From: Nematopogon swammerdamellus
Lineage: Eukaryota; Arthropoda; Insecta; Lepidoptera; Adelidae
Direction of reading: 5' to 3'
Assembly: GCA_946902875.1 (NCBI GenBank)
Contig: OX336337.1
Location: forward strand, 2,232,001-2,296,000
Length of the DNA: 64,000 nucleotides
Shown: in pieces, positions 21,773 to 32,205 of the stretch
How positions within the stretch are numbered: position 1 is the first letter of the stretch
Layout of the letters: each line of letters starts with the position of its first letter
The notes under the pieces: generated by a model
The model's database searches: none
Told to the model about the DNA's origin: nothing
The model's input: only the letters and a program-made list of their open reading frames with translations
Program-made: the position numbers and the translations under genes

Positions 21773-22105
21773 ACTGTATGGGGCCCGTACTTAATAAGAA
21801 TAGCCCCAACGCATCTCTCCCCGTGCATGTCGTAAAAGGCGACTAAGGGATAAGGACAAGATGCCGTCCATAAGGGCGACAGGATAGCCACCTCTCACTT
21901 TAGCGCGGTCTTTCCGACGAGCCATGCAGCAGGTGGGCCTTCGTGCGTTACTTGCTGCCTGATAGTTATCTTTTCCGAATACTTTGCTAAACGTGGTGGT
22001 CGGTATTGTGCTGCAACTTACCAGAGTACTTGCAGCACAACACCGCCTACTTTGCTTACCCCGACTGTCGTGATATGGCGTGTGGTGTGTGTGTATTTAA
22101 AATTT
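21773..22105 (+). repeat. LINE-D 3' tail
   Basis: In order: GGGGCCCGTACTTAATAAGA, 'GCATGTCGTAAAAGGCGACT', ACAAGATGCCGTCC, the CAGCAGGTGGG block and an inverted pair of CAGCACAA / TTGTGCTG that could form a stem. It ends in GTGTGTGT. It follows an ORF end here, which links the dispersed copies to a parent element. Confidence 0.8.
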
Positions 22106-22111
22106 CCTTGC

Positions 22112-22330
22112 CCCTGACTAGGTGGTAGGCTCAAATTGTAGCCGACTGGGTTGGTACCACCGTACTGGATGTAAGATGACCGCATAAAAGCCTCGGCTGT
22201 GTTCTCCCCTAGTCCAGTATAGCTAGCAATCCAGGGAAGTCTCCGGTATAGTACCTACCTTCTCGGAGGTGATATTGGCTGGTCGGAGCATGCCCCTCCG
22301 ACTCAGCAACCCATACCTGATTACATTAAA
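22112..22330 (+). repeat. SINE-B body, headless
   Basis: It is fused directly to the LINE-D tail at TTGCCCCTGACTAGGTGG and ends CTGATTACATTAAAAATA. Confidence 0.85.
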
Positions 22331-22439
22331 AATATATATATAAAAAGAAATGTGATAATAAATAAAAAATATGAATAACATATTTTTAGTAACACACATA
22401 ATTTATTATAACTAAAATTAGTCTTATCAATAAGCAAGA

Positions 22440-22541
22440 CATGAAATGAAGGGAAGCACTGACATGGCACCTAGTTCACCCTGTGTTATGGGCTGACATC
22501 ACGGATGTTGTAGGTGATGTAGCCAACCGTGTCAGGTTCCA

Positions 22542-22568
<27 letters not shown>
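22440..22568 (+). repeat. SINE-A 3' end with long A-tail
   Basis: It runs from ATGAAATGAAGGGAAGCACT to the CCATAAAA tail of about 26 A residues. Confidence 0.85.
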
Positions 22569-22572
<4 letters not shown>

Positions 22573-22599
22573 ATGAAACCATCCCCGCGAAGATTCAAT

Positions 22600-22918
22600 T
22601 TTTTTTTTATCGGAACTGACATGGTTGGCTACATCACCTACAACATCCGTGATGTCAGCCCATAACACCGGGCGAACTTGGTGCCACGTCAGTGCTTTCC
22701 TTCGGTCGTGCCGGCTACACTGAACTGGACGGAAAACACAATCTATTTACATAGCCGTTTCGAACGACCTTTCATTCAGTGCGGTGGTAGCAACCCGGGA
22801 GGGTTAAACCCTACAACCTAGTAATATAAGAAGGGAGTCATATCCCTTAGTCGTCTTTTACGACATATACGGGGAGAGATGCAGTGGGGCTATTCTTTTA
22901 AAGTACCGGCCCCACACT
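22600..22918 (-). repeat. SINE-C, tail-to-tail with the preceding SINE-A
   Basis: The minus strand reads from GTGTGGGGCCGGTACTTTAA and 'AAAAGACGACTAAGGGATAT' into the SINE-A body. It makes a roughly 100-bp inverted repeat with 22,490-22,545. Confidence 0.85.
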
Positions 22919-23284
22919 AATTACGCCATACTTATTTTCCAAATTTGGCCATCCCACTTACGCGTCCGAAACACCACCAGTAACAGTACTCCGGGCGATT
23001 TATTAACCAGACATAGGTGCCCCAGGGACTGGCGACCCGAAATGGCACCGAATCAGTCCGAGCCCACGCATTCACATATACTCGGGCAGAGAAATCAAAA
23101 GCCCGAAACGGTCAACATTGTGTGTGAAGTCAATAGCCAAAAAATCCTTTAATTCTGAATATTTCTTCTATATATATTTAGGTATTATATAAACTGTAAT
23201 TCATATGTATTTAATTTATAGTTTTATGTATTTAATTTCATTTATAATTTGGTATTTATATCCTTTGTGATATTTGTACCCTTT
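22919..23284. other. No recognised feature
   Basis: Mixed then AT-rich DNA. Confidence 0.4.
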
Positions 23285-23613
23285 TTAGCACCGCCTTCAA
23301 CTCTAGGGTTAGTTTTTTTTTATTTCATAATTTTTTTAAACTTTCTGACTGCATAATTAGTTAATACTTGACTAGGTACCATTTGTACCTCAATAATTAT
23401 ATTAACCCATATTGACAACTTGATACTTCAAGTATGATAATATTTTATTTATTATATATAAACATATATATATATTAATATTTTTTTGGTTTTTGACAAT
23501 TGTATTTTTTACAAACAATATTAACTCTTGACTAGGTACCATTAGTACCTCAACTTTATTAACCCATTGACAACTTGATACTTCAATTAGTATCTTAAAT
23601 ATTCATATACATA

Positions 23614-23665
23614 GGCTGTTCCGAAAATTGTATTTATTCTGTGGCTAACAATTTTCGGAACAGCC
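23614..23665. repeat. Perfect 18-bp inverted repeat, 16-bp loop
   Basis: GGCTGTTCCGAAAATTGT and its exact complement flank a 16-bp spacer. It could be a very small MITE or a hairpin. Confidence 0.85.
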
Positions 23666-23927
23666 CACGTATTTTTATTTTTTTATTTTTGACAATACAA
23701 TTATACTACATTGTAGTTTAATATACTAACATAGTTATGTTGATACAAATTACGTATCAAAGTTTGACAAAGGCTCTTTACACCTGATTCACTTAATTAA
23801 TAAGTCTTTGTAGTCAGAACTATCAGCAAAATTGTTAATCTTGCTCTCAAGCTGTGTTTTAGATAGACTATGGGCCGTGTTATTATGTGGCTAGTCACTA
23901 AATTCTTGTAAAAATATGTTTAAAAAA

Positions 23928-24057
23928 TACCCTGCGAAGTTTCTTGTCGGTTCTTCTTCGTGGGTGTAATCGAACCGGATAGAACAAATTGTGACAAGTT
24001 CGAGAGCAGTCTAACTGCCATATGAATGATCAATAAACAATACAATACAATACAATT
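23928..24057 (+). repeat. LINE 3' tail
   Basis: It closely matches 17,335-17,460, including GTAATCGAACCGGATAGAAC and the AATAAACAATACAATAC end. Confidence 0.8.
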
Positions 24058-24194
24058 TTTGAAGGCGGTTTTTATATTTTTATTTTAAATAGTTTTTAAG
24101 TTCTACTTTTTTTTTGGAAGTCGGTTTTATGTTTCTTAAAACAGTTTTGCTACTACCTACTTATATCTCACAACATACGACTCTCAAACATCCA

Positions 24195-24322
24195 AAGGTT
24201 GACTGGGAGAAATCACTGTAAGGGATAAGTCCGCCTTTGCCCCTCATGTAAATTACTTATCGTTTGTTACTGTAAAATGTTTTGGAGCAATAAAGTATTT
24301 CTATCTATCTATCTATCTATTA
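24195..24322 (+). repeat. LINE 3' tail ending in ATCT repeats
   Basis: 'GTTGACTGGGAGAAATCACT', AAGTCCGCCTTTGCCCC and GCAATAAAGTATTTC followed by ATCT units. AATAAA plus tandem tetramers marks a non-LTR retrotransposon end. Confidence 0.75.
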
Positions 24323-24440
24323 ACTACGTCTTACATTGTTATAAATAAGTAGTTGGTCGGCATGCATCACTGGCGGCCGTGGAGATAGGAACGGATTGTG
24401 GAAAGACGAGTGACATCATGGACGCCGCCGGCAAGAGAAG

Positions 24441-24785
24441 CGGCGGGTGGCCGAGTGGTTTGGGCATCGGCTTCTCATGCTAGAGGTCCGAGATTCGAAT
24501 CCGGTCGGCGTGTACCAATGAGTTTTTTCTGAAGAAAAAATACGTGCATAACTACACCTGCTGCTTCACCGTTCGGAACCGGTGTAAAACTGTAGGTCCC
24601 TTCCCTTGCCACTTACTAGGTGGTAGGCTCAAATTGTAGCTGACTGGGTTGGTACCACCGTACTGGATGTATGATGGCCGCATAGCAGCCTCGGCTGTGT
24701 TCTCCTCTAGTCCAGTTAGCCAGAAATCCAGGGAAGTCTTCGGTATCGCTTATGGCACCTACCTTCTCGTATTACATAAAAAAAA
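24441..24785 (+). repeat. SINE-B, full head, shortened 3' part
   Basis: It has the complete tRNA-like head and core. The tail jumps from CACCTACCTTCTC to GTATTACATAAAAAAA, losing about 60 bp. Confidence 0.88.
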
Positions 24786-24813
24786 GAGAAATTATGTTTC
24801 GAACACATTGGCA

Positions 24814-24960
24814 GCCTCGATAGCTCAGTGGTGCAGACAGGCGACTGTTGCTAGGGTGACCGCTCGACCCTTAGAGGCTGACCGTGGTTCGGAATCCACG
24901 TAAAACTGTGTAGGTCCTTTCCCTTCTTATCTTACTAGGTGGTAGGGTTCAACCCGCAAA
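24814..24960 (+). repeat. SINE-A head, 5S-like part reduced
   Basis: The A box TAGCTCAGTGG is kept. The 5S part is cut to GGGTGACCGCTCGACC. It breaks off after TAGGGTTCAACCCGC at the start of a foldback repeat. Confidence 0.8.
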
Positions 24961-24961
24961 A

Positions 24962-25240
24962 TTTGGTCAAGATCGGATTGGAAAGCGCGGCGCCGAGTAC
25001 ATTAATAGCAAAAAAAAATTGAAATAAAAAACTATTTAAAAAAATATGAAATATAAAAACCGCCTTCAAAAATGTATGAAATAAAAAAAAATCGAACCCT
25101 AGAGTTGAAGGCGGTGATATCCTTTGTGATTTGTGTAGCCTTCTTTAGCAGCGCCTTCAACTCTAGGGTTCGATTTTTTTTATTTCATACATTTTTGAAG
25201 GCGGTTTTTACATTTTTTTAAATAGTTTTTTTTTTGTGAG
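24962..25240. repeat. Foldback repeat with near-perfect 60-bp arms
   Basis: It opens with 'GGTCAAGATCGGATTGGAAA'. Arms at 25,055-25,116 and 25,149-25,210 share CCGCCTTCAAAAATGTATGA and TCGAACCCTAGAGTTGAAGG with their complements, around a 32-bp centre. A sister copy is at 38,936-39,290. Confidence 0.85.
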
Positions 25241-25540
25241 ATATTTCGTTTTATACTCTATGTATGATACTAAAACTAAATTGACGATTTTTAGAAATAT
25301 TTTCTGTATGTATGTATGTATGTATGTTCCTCTATAACTCTTAAACCGATCAACCGAATTCGATGAAACTTAGCCCATTTAGCTATATGAGACACAGGAT
25401 AGGCTAAATAAAATTCAGTTTCGGTTACGCTAGGATGTGGCTCTCATACAAACCAAAATGTTCCGCGCGCCAAAATAAAGGTGCGGTAGCGGGCTTAGGT
25501 ACTTCTATACGAATTTCACGCGATCGAGGGCAGTTAATAA
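25241..25540 (+). repeat. Repeat E, short copy with Helitron-like end
   Basis: It runs from TCTATGTATGATACTAAAAC through a TGTA microsatellite and 'GACACAGGATAGGCTAAATA' to ATACGAATTTCACGCGATCG. The last block is related to the terminus at 8,775. Confidence 0.7.
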
Positions 25541-25975
25541 TAAACAAACTCTATAACTAAACCTGTTTTTAATTAAAATATTTTTTTGTTCAAAAAAGAA
25601 AATGTATAATTACTTTTTCGACGATGGTAGACACGCGAGCAAACTTGTAAAATAATTCATTTCATTTCACTTTTCTTTCAACACCATCAGTTGATCAGGC
25701 TTCTACGATTCTTTTCCATTGGTCGCGTGTATGTCGTATGTTCGTACGCGGCCCGGCGTCTCTTCCATTAGGAAAATTAAAAGCCTCGACCGCGCCGCCC
25801 CGCGTCGGCCGCCGGCCTCGCTGTGACGCCACAAGTGTGGATTATTTATAAAGATCCGTGACCTTGAGGCCGCTGGAACAATGCGTGACCGCCGCCGCCG
25901 CCGCCGGAGACAATAAGGGTGGGCTTATGCTGAGACGCAGGCGGCGACGCAGCGAGGCGCAACGCAGGGCAGATT
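25541..25975. other. No recognised gene; GC-rich from 25,740
   Basis: The GC-rich patch includes GCC repeats (25,889-25,905) and GCGGCGACGCAGCGAGGCGC. It has a mildly promoter-like CpG content but no element I can defend. Confidence 0.35.
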
Positions 25976-26020
25976 TTTAACCCCCGACGCAAATAGAGGT
26001 GTGTTATATATAAGTTTAAC

Positions 26021-26051
<31 letters not shown>

Positions 26052-26290
26052 TACGGGTGTGTATGTCCGTGGCATCATAGCTCTCAAACGGATGGAGCGA
26101 TTTGGATACGGTTTTTTTATTGGAAAACTGGTTTAATCGGGATGGTTCTCAGCTTAGTGTTTGTAATCAAGTAAAGTAATAAAAAAAATATGTTAAAAAG
26201 TGGACCGATTTGTATGCGGTTTTTTTTTAAAGTTAATTTTCAAATAAACCAAAAAAAAAAACCCGACCCTTGAAAAGTCGAAAATAATTT
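25976..26290 (+). repeat. Repeat H copy
   Basis: 'TTAACCCCCGACGCAAATAG', a GT microsatellite at 26,022-26,044, then ATGGAGCGATTTGGATACGG, and 'ACCCGACCCTTGAAAAGTCG' at the end. Its 3' remainder ('ACTTAAAGGAGTCGGAGGAC') lies at 26,630, after a SINE-C insertion. Confidence 0.8.
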
Positions 26291-26614
26291 GTACCGTGTG
26301 GGGCCGGTACTTTAAAAGAATAGCCCCACTGCATCTCTCTCCGTGCATGTCGTAAAAGGCGACTAAGGGATATGACTCCCTTCTTATATAGGTGGTAGGG
26401 TTTAACCCGCCCGGGTTGGTACCACCGCACTGAATGAAAGGTCGGTCGAAACGGCTATGTAAATAGTTTGTGTTTTCCGTCCAGTTCAGTGTAGCCGGCA
26501 CGACCGAAGGGAAGCACTGACGTGGCACCGAGTTCATCCGGTGTTATGGGCTGACATCACGGATGTTGTAGGTGATGTAGCCAACCGTGTCAGTTTCCAT
26601 AAAAAAAAAAAAAA
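26291..26614 (+). repeat. SINE-C inserted in repeat H
   Basis: The LINE-D-like head ('GTGTGGGGCCGGTACTTTAA', 'GCATGTCGTAAAAGGCGACT', GACTCCCTTCTTATATAGG) runs straight into the GGTTGGTACCACCGCACTGA core and the A-tail. Confidence 0.88.
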
Positions 26615-26739
26615 CAAATCCGCTTACTTACTTAAAGGAGTCGGAGGACCTCTAAGTAAATCCATACTAATATTATAAATTCGAAAGTAACTCTGTTGTC
26701 TGTCTGTCTGTCTGTCTGTCTGTTACCTTTTCACGCCTA

Positions 26740-27650
26740 AACCGCTGAACAGATTTCGATAAAATATTGCATGGAGATTAATTGCATCCTGAGGAAGGAC
26801 ATAAGCTACCTTTTTTCCCAAAAAACAACCCTTAAGGGGTTGAAATAGGGGATGAAAGTTTGTATGGGGAATCCAGCATTTCTCAAGTTAGAGATATGAA
26901 AATTCATATTTAGGCTTTTGGTATGAAATAAAGAGTTACGTGTTTCAGCGTTTTTGCTAAATCAACCCTTAAATTAAAATAGGGGATGATTTCAAAATTA
27001 TATTTAAGGATTTTATAAAATTTCGTACAGAGATGAATTGCATCCTGAGGAAGGACATAGGTTACCTTTTGACTCAAAAAACAACCCTTAAGGGGGTGAA
27101 ATAATGGATGAAAGTTTATATGCGGAATCCAGCATTTCTCAAGTTAGAGATATGAAAATTCATATTTAGGCTTTTGGTATGAAATAAAGAGTTACGTGTT
27201 TCAGCGTTTTTGCTAAATCAACCCTTAAATTAAAATAGGGGATGATTTCAAAATTATATTTTAGGATTTTATAAAATTTAGTACGGAGATGAATTGCATC
27301 CTGAGGAAGGATACAGGCTACCTTTTGTCTCAAAAAACAACTCTTAAGGGGGTGAAATAGGGTATGAAACATTGTATGGGGAATCCAGCATTTCTCAAGT
27401 TAGAGATATGAAAATTCATATTTAGGCTTTTGGTATGAAATAAAGAGTTAAGTGTTTCAGCGTTTTTGCTAAATCAACCCTTAAATTAAAATAGGTGATG
27501 ATTTCAAAATTATATTTAAGGATTTTATAAAATTTTGTACGGAGATGAATTGCATCCTGAGGAAGGACATAGGCTAACTTTGGTCCCAAAAAACAACCCC
27601 TAAGGGGGTGAAATGGGGGGGGGGGGGGGTGAAAGTTTGTATAGGAGTAT
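26740..27650 (+). repeat. 256-bp tandem repeat, about 3.5 units
   Basis: 'ATTGCATCCTGAGGAAGGA' recurs at 26,781, 27,037, 27,293 and 27,549, exactly 256 bp apart. Units also share TTCTCAAGTTAGAGATATGA. The array ends at a G run (27,617-27,629) and passes into the 68-bp satellite. Confidence 0.92.
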
Positions 27651-27654
27651 CGTT

Positions 27655-29890
27655 TACCTTTACGCAACTTACTTTAATCGAGAAGGTTTTTCCTCTTCCT
27701 GAACGCAGCTCGGCCTTCGGCCTCACCCATAGTTTATACTTACTTTTACCGAGAAGGTTTATAGTCTTCCTGAAAGCAGCTTGGCCTTCGGCCTCGCCCT
27801 CAGTTACTTACTTTCTTCGAGAAGGTTTATAGTTTTCCTGAACGCAGCTCGGCCTTCGGCTTCGCCCGTAGTTACTTATTGTCTACGAGAATTTTTATCG
27901 TCTTCCTGAACGCAGCTCGGCCTTCGGCCTCGCCCTCAGTTGCTTACTTTCTTCGAGAAGGTTTATGGTCTTCCCGAATGTAGCTCGGCCTTCGGCCTCG
28001 CCTTTAATTACTTACTTTCTTAGAGAAGGTTTATAGTTTTCCTGAACGCAGCTCGGCCTTCGGCCTCGCCCTTAGTTACTTACTGTCTTCGAGAAGGTTT
28101 ATCGTCTTCCTGAACGCAGCTCGGCCTTCGGCCTCACCTTTTGTTACTTACTTTCTTCCAGCAGGTTTATAGTCTTCCTGAACGCAGCTCGGCCTTCGGC
28201 CTCGCCCTCAGTAACTAACTGTCTTCTAGAAGGTGTATGGTCTTCCTGAACGCAGCTCGGCCTTCGGCCTCGCCCTTAGTTACTTACATTCATCGATATG
28301 GTTTATAGTCTTCCTGAACGCAACTCGGCCTTCGGCCTCGCCCTCAGTTACTTACTGTCTTCGAGAAGGTTTATGGTCTTCCTGAACGCAGCTCGGCCTT
28401 CGGCCTCGCCCTTAGTTACTTACTTTCATCGATAAGGTTTATAGTCTTCCTGAACGTAGCTCGGCCTTCGGCCTCGCCCTTAGTTACTTACTTTCTTCGA
28501 TTTGGTTTATAGTCTTCCTGAACGCAGCTCGGCCTTCGGCCTCGCCCTCAGTTAATTACAGTCTTCGAGAAGGTTTATGGTCTTCCTGAACGCAGATCGG
28601 CCTTCGGCCTCGCCCTTAGTTACTTACTTTCATCGATAAGGTTTATAGTCTTCCTGAACGCAGCTCGGCCTTCGGCCTCGCCCTTAGTTACTTACTTTCA
28701 TCGATAAGGTTTATAGTCTTCCTGAACGCAGCTCGACCTTCAGCCTCGCCCTTAGTTTCTTACTATGTTCGAGAAGGTTTATGGTTTTCCTTAACACAGC
28801 TCGGCCTCCGGCCTCGCCCTCAGTTGCTTACTTTCTTCGAGAAGGTTTATGGTCTTCCTGAACGCAGCTCGGCCTTCGGCCTCGCCTTTAGTTACTTACT
28901 TTCATCGATAAGGTTTATAGTCTTCGTGATAGGGGTTTGTCGTCTTCCTAAACGCAGGTCGGCCTTCGGCCTCGCCCTCAGTTACTTACTGTCTTCGAGA
29001 AGGTTTATGGTCTTCCTGAACGCAGCTCGGCCTTCGGCCTCGCCCTTAGTTACTTACTTTCATCGATAAGGTTTATAGTCTTCCTGAACGTAGCTCGGCC
29101 TTCGGCCTCGCCCTTAGTTACTTACTTTCTTCGATTTGGTTTATAGTCTTCCTGAACGCAGCTCGGCCTTCGGCCTCGCCCTCAGTTAATTACTGTCTTC
29201 GAGAAGGTTTATGGTCTTCCTGAACGCAGATCGGCTTTCGGCCTCGCCCTTAGTTACTTACTTTCATCGATAAGGTTTATAGTCTTCCTGAACGCAGCTC
29301 GACCTTCAGCCTCGCCCTTAGTTTCTTACTATGTTCGAGAAGGTTTATGGTTTTCCTTAACACAGCTCGGCCTCCGGCCTCGCCCTCAGTTGCTTACTTT
29401 CTTCGAGAAGGTTTATGGTCTTCCTGAACGCAGCTCGGCCTTCGGCCTCGCCCTTAGTTACTTACTTTCATCGATAAGGTTTATAGTCTTCCTGATAGGG
29501 GTTTGTCGTCTTCCTGAACGCAGGTCGGCCTTCGGCCTCGCCCTCAGTTACTCATTGTCTTCGAGAAAGTTTATGGTCTTCCTGAACGCAGCTCGGCCTT
29601 TGGCCTCGCCCTTAATTACTTACTTTCTTAGAGATAGTTTATCGTCTTCCTGAACGCAGCTTGGCCTTCGGCCTCGCCCTCAGTTACTTACTTTCTTCGA
29701 GAAGGTTTATAGTCTTCCTGAACGCAACTCGGCCTTTGGCCTCGCCCTTTGTTACTTACTTTCTTCGAAAAGGTTTATAGTCTTCCTGAACGCAGCTCGG
29801 CCTACGGCCTCGCCCTTTGTTACTTTCTTAGAGATGGTTTATCGACTTCCTGAACGCAGCTCTCGCCCATAGTTACTTACTATCTTCTTT
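27655..29890 (+). repeat. 68-bp satellite, about 33 units
   Basis: The unit is AGTTACTTACTTTCTTCGAG, then AAGGTTTATAGTCTTCCTGA, then ACGCAGCTCGGCCTTCGGCC and TCGCCCTT. Every unit has the palindrome CGGCCTTCGGCC. A higher-order pattern exists, since groups of variant units recur in order. The same satellite fills 7,510-8,755. Confidence 0.95.
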
Positions 29891-29985
29891 GAAATACGAA
29901 TTTCACGCGAGCGGAGCCGCGGGCTCAGCTAGTATAATATAAAACTAAGACTAACCAGCGCAGAAGAGAGCAGGCACAAACTGAA

Positions 29986-30139
29986 CTAACTAAGCTGTGT
30001 CGCCTGTGTCTCAGCACGGGTCGATACCACCGCACTGAACTAACTAAGCTGTGTCGCCTGTGTCTCAGCACGGGTCGATACCACCGCACTGAACTAACTA
30101 AGCTGTGTCGCCTGTGTCTCAGCACGGGTCGATACCACC
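29986..30139 (+). repeat. 54-bp tandem array, about 3 units
   Basis: Each unit is GAACTAACTAAGCTGTGTCG, CCTGTGTCTCAGCACGGGTC, GATACCACCGCACT. The last part resembles the SINE-A core (GGTTGGTACCACCGCACTGA), so the array may be an amplified SINE fragment. Confidence 0.92.
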
Positions 30140-30140
30140 T

Positions 30141-32205
30141 GTTACTTACTGTCTTCGAGAAGGTTTATCGTCTTCCTGAACGCAGCTCGGCCTTCGGCCT
30201 CACCTTTTGTTACTTACTTTCTTCCAGCAGGTTTATAGTCTTCCTGAACGCAGCTCGGCCTTCGGCCTCGCCCTCAGTAACTAACTGTCTTCTAGAAGGT
30301 GTATGGTCTTCCTGAACGCAGCTCGGCCTTCGGCCTCGCCCTTAGTTACTTACATTCATCGATATGGTTTATAGTCTTCCTGAACGCAACTCGGCCTTCG
30401 GCCTCGCCCTCAGTTACTTACTGTCTTCGAGAAGGTTTATGGTCTTCCTGAACGCAGCTCGGCCTTCGGCCTCGCCCTTAGTTACTTACTTTCATCGATA
30501 AGGTTTATAGTCTTCCTGAACGTAGCTCGGCCTTCGGCCTCGCCCTTAGTTACTTACTTTCTTCGATTTGGTTTATAGTCTTCCTGAACGCAGCTCGGCC
30601 TTCGGCCTCGCCCTCAGTTAATTACAGTCTTCGAGAAGGTTTATGGTCTTCCTGAACGCAGATCGGCCTTCGGCCTCGCCCTTAGTTACTTACTTTCATC
30701 GGTAAGGTTTATAGTCTTCCTGAACGCAGCTCGGCCTTCGGCCTCGCCCTTAGTTACTTACTTTCATCGATAAGGTTTATAGTCTTCCTGAACGCAGCTC
30801 GACCTTCAGCCTCGCCCTTAGTTTCTTACTATGTTCGAGAAGGTTTATGGTTTTCCTTAACACAGCTCGGCCTCCGGCCTCGCCCTCAGTTGCTTACTTT
30901 CTTCGAGAAGGTTTATGGTCTTCCTGAACGCAGCTCGGCCTTCGGCCTCGCCTTTAGTTACTTACTTTCATCGATAAGGTTTATAGTCTTCGTGATAGGG
31001 GTTTGTCGTCTTCCTAAACGCAGGTCGGCCTTCGGCCTCGCCCTCAGTTACTTACTGTCTTCGAGAAGGTTTATGGTCTTCCTGAACGCAGCTCGGCCTT
31101 CGGCCTCGCCCTTAGTTACTTACTTTCATCGATAAGGTTTATAGTCTTCCTGAACGTAGCTCGGCCTTCGGCCTCGCCCTTAGTTACTTACTTTCTTCGA
31201 TTTGGTTTATAGTCTTCCTGAACGCAGCTCGGCCTTCGGCCTCGCCCTCAGTTAATTACTGTCTTCGAGAAGGTTTATGGTCTTCCTGAACGCAGATCGG
31301 CTTTCGGCCTCGCCCTTAGTTACTTACTTTCATCGATAAGGTTTATAGTCTTCCTGAACGCAGCTCGACCTTCAGCCTCGCCCTTAGTTTCTTACTATGT
31401 TCGAGAAGGTTTATGGTTTTCCTTAACACAGCTCGGCCTCCGGCCTCGCCCTCAGTTGCTTACTTTCTTCGAGAAGGTTTATGGTCTTCCTGAACGCAGC
31501 TCGGCCTTCGGCCTCGCCCTTAGTTACTTACTTTCATCGATAAGGTTTATAGTCTTCCTGATAGGGGTTTGTCGTCTTCCTGAACGCAGGTCGGCCTTCG
31601 GCCTCGCCCTCAGTTACTCATTGTCTTCGAGAAAGTTTATGGTCTTCCTGAACGCAGCTCGGCCTTTGGCCTCGCCCTTAATTACTTACTTTCTTAGAGA
31701 TAGTTTATCGTCTTCCTGAACGCAGCTTGGCCTTCGGCCTCGCCCTCAGTTACTTACTTTCTTCGAGAAGGTTTATAGTCTTCCTGAACGCAACTCGGCC
31801 TTTGGCCTCGCCCTTTGTTACTTACTTTCTTCGAAAAGGTTTATAGTCTTCCTGAACGCAGCTCGGCCTACGGCCTCGCCCTTTGTTACTTTCTTAGAGA
31901 TGGTTTATCGACTTCCTGAACGCAGCTCTCGCCCATAGTTACTTACTATCTTCTTTGAAATACGAATTTCACGCGAGCGGAGCCGCGGGCTCAGCTAGTA
32001 TAATATAAAACTAAGACTAACCAGCGCAGAAGAGAGCAGGCACAAACTGAACTAACTAAGCTGTGTCGCCTGTGTCTCAGCACGGGTCGATACCACCGCA
32101 CTGAACTAACTAAGCTGTGTCGCCTGTGTCTCAGCACGGGTCGATACCACCGCACTGAACTAACTAAGCTGTGTCGCCTGTGTCTCAGCACGGGTCGATA
32201 CCACC
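30141..32205 (+). repeat. Near-identical copy of 28,075-30,139 (2,066-bp tandem duplication)
   Basis: Every unit variant of 28,075-29,932, the Helitron 3' end and the start of the 54-bp array recur at an offset of exactly 2,066. The one difference I saw is GATAAGG at about 28,633 against GGTAAGG at about 30,699. The junction at 30,140/30,141 joins the 54-bp array to GTTACTTACTG of the satellite. The second Helitron terminus (CTAG) is at 31,995-31,998. Confidence 0.93.

Larger units (their letters stand above)
23285..24090. repeat. Foldback repeat split by other sequence
   Basis: 'CACCGCCTTCAACTCTAGGG' (23,291) is one half of the arm seen intact at 25,149-25,210. The other half, GAAGGCGGTTTTTATATTTT, is at 24,061. 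Between them lie two direct copies of 'TTGACTAGGTACCATT' (23,368 and 23,528), a hairpin and a LINE tail. The intervening DNA therefore looks inserted. Confidence 0.6.
26661..29932 (+). mobile_element. Non-autonomous Helitron-like element, 3,272 bp
   Basis: It begins TCCATACTAATATTATAAAT, preceded by A. It ends with a short GC-rich hairpin (GAGC...GCTC) and CTAG, followed by T. A 5' TC, a 3' CTRR with a subterminal hairpin, and insertion between A and T without target duplication are the established Helitron hallmarks. The 5' start is followed by a CTGT microsatellite and 'ACGCCTAAACCGCTGAACAG', as in many moth and butterfly copies. It carries no Rep/helicase ORF. The interior is almost wholly two tandem arrays, listed separately. 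The tandem duplication described at 30,141 begins inside it. Confidence 0.8.

Noticed and set aside
27655..31960. Regular repeats with short palindromes that look CRISPR-like
   Set aside because: The 68-bp units are contiguous, with no unique spacers, and the DNA is eukaryotic. It is satellite DNA.
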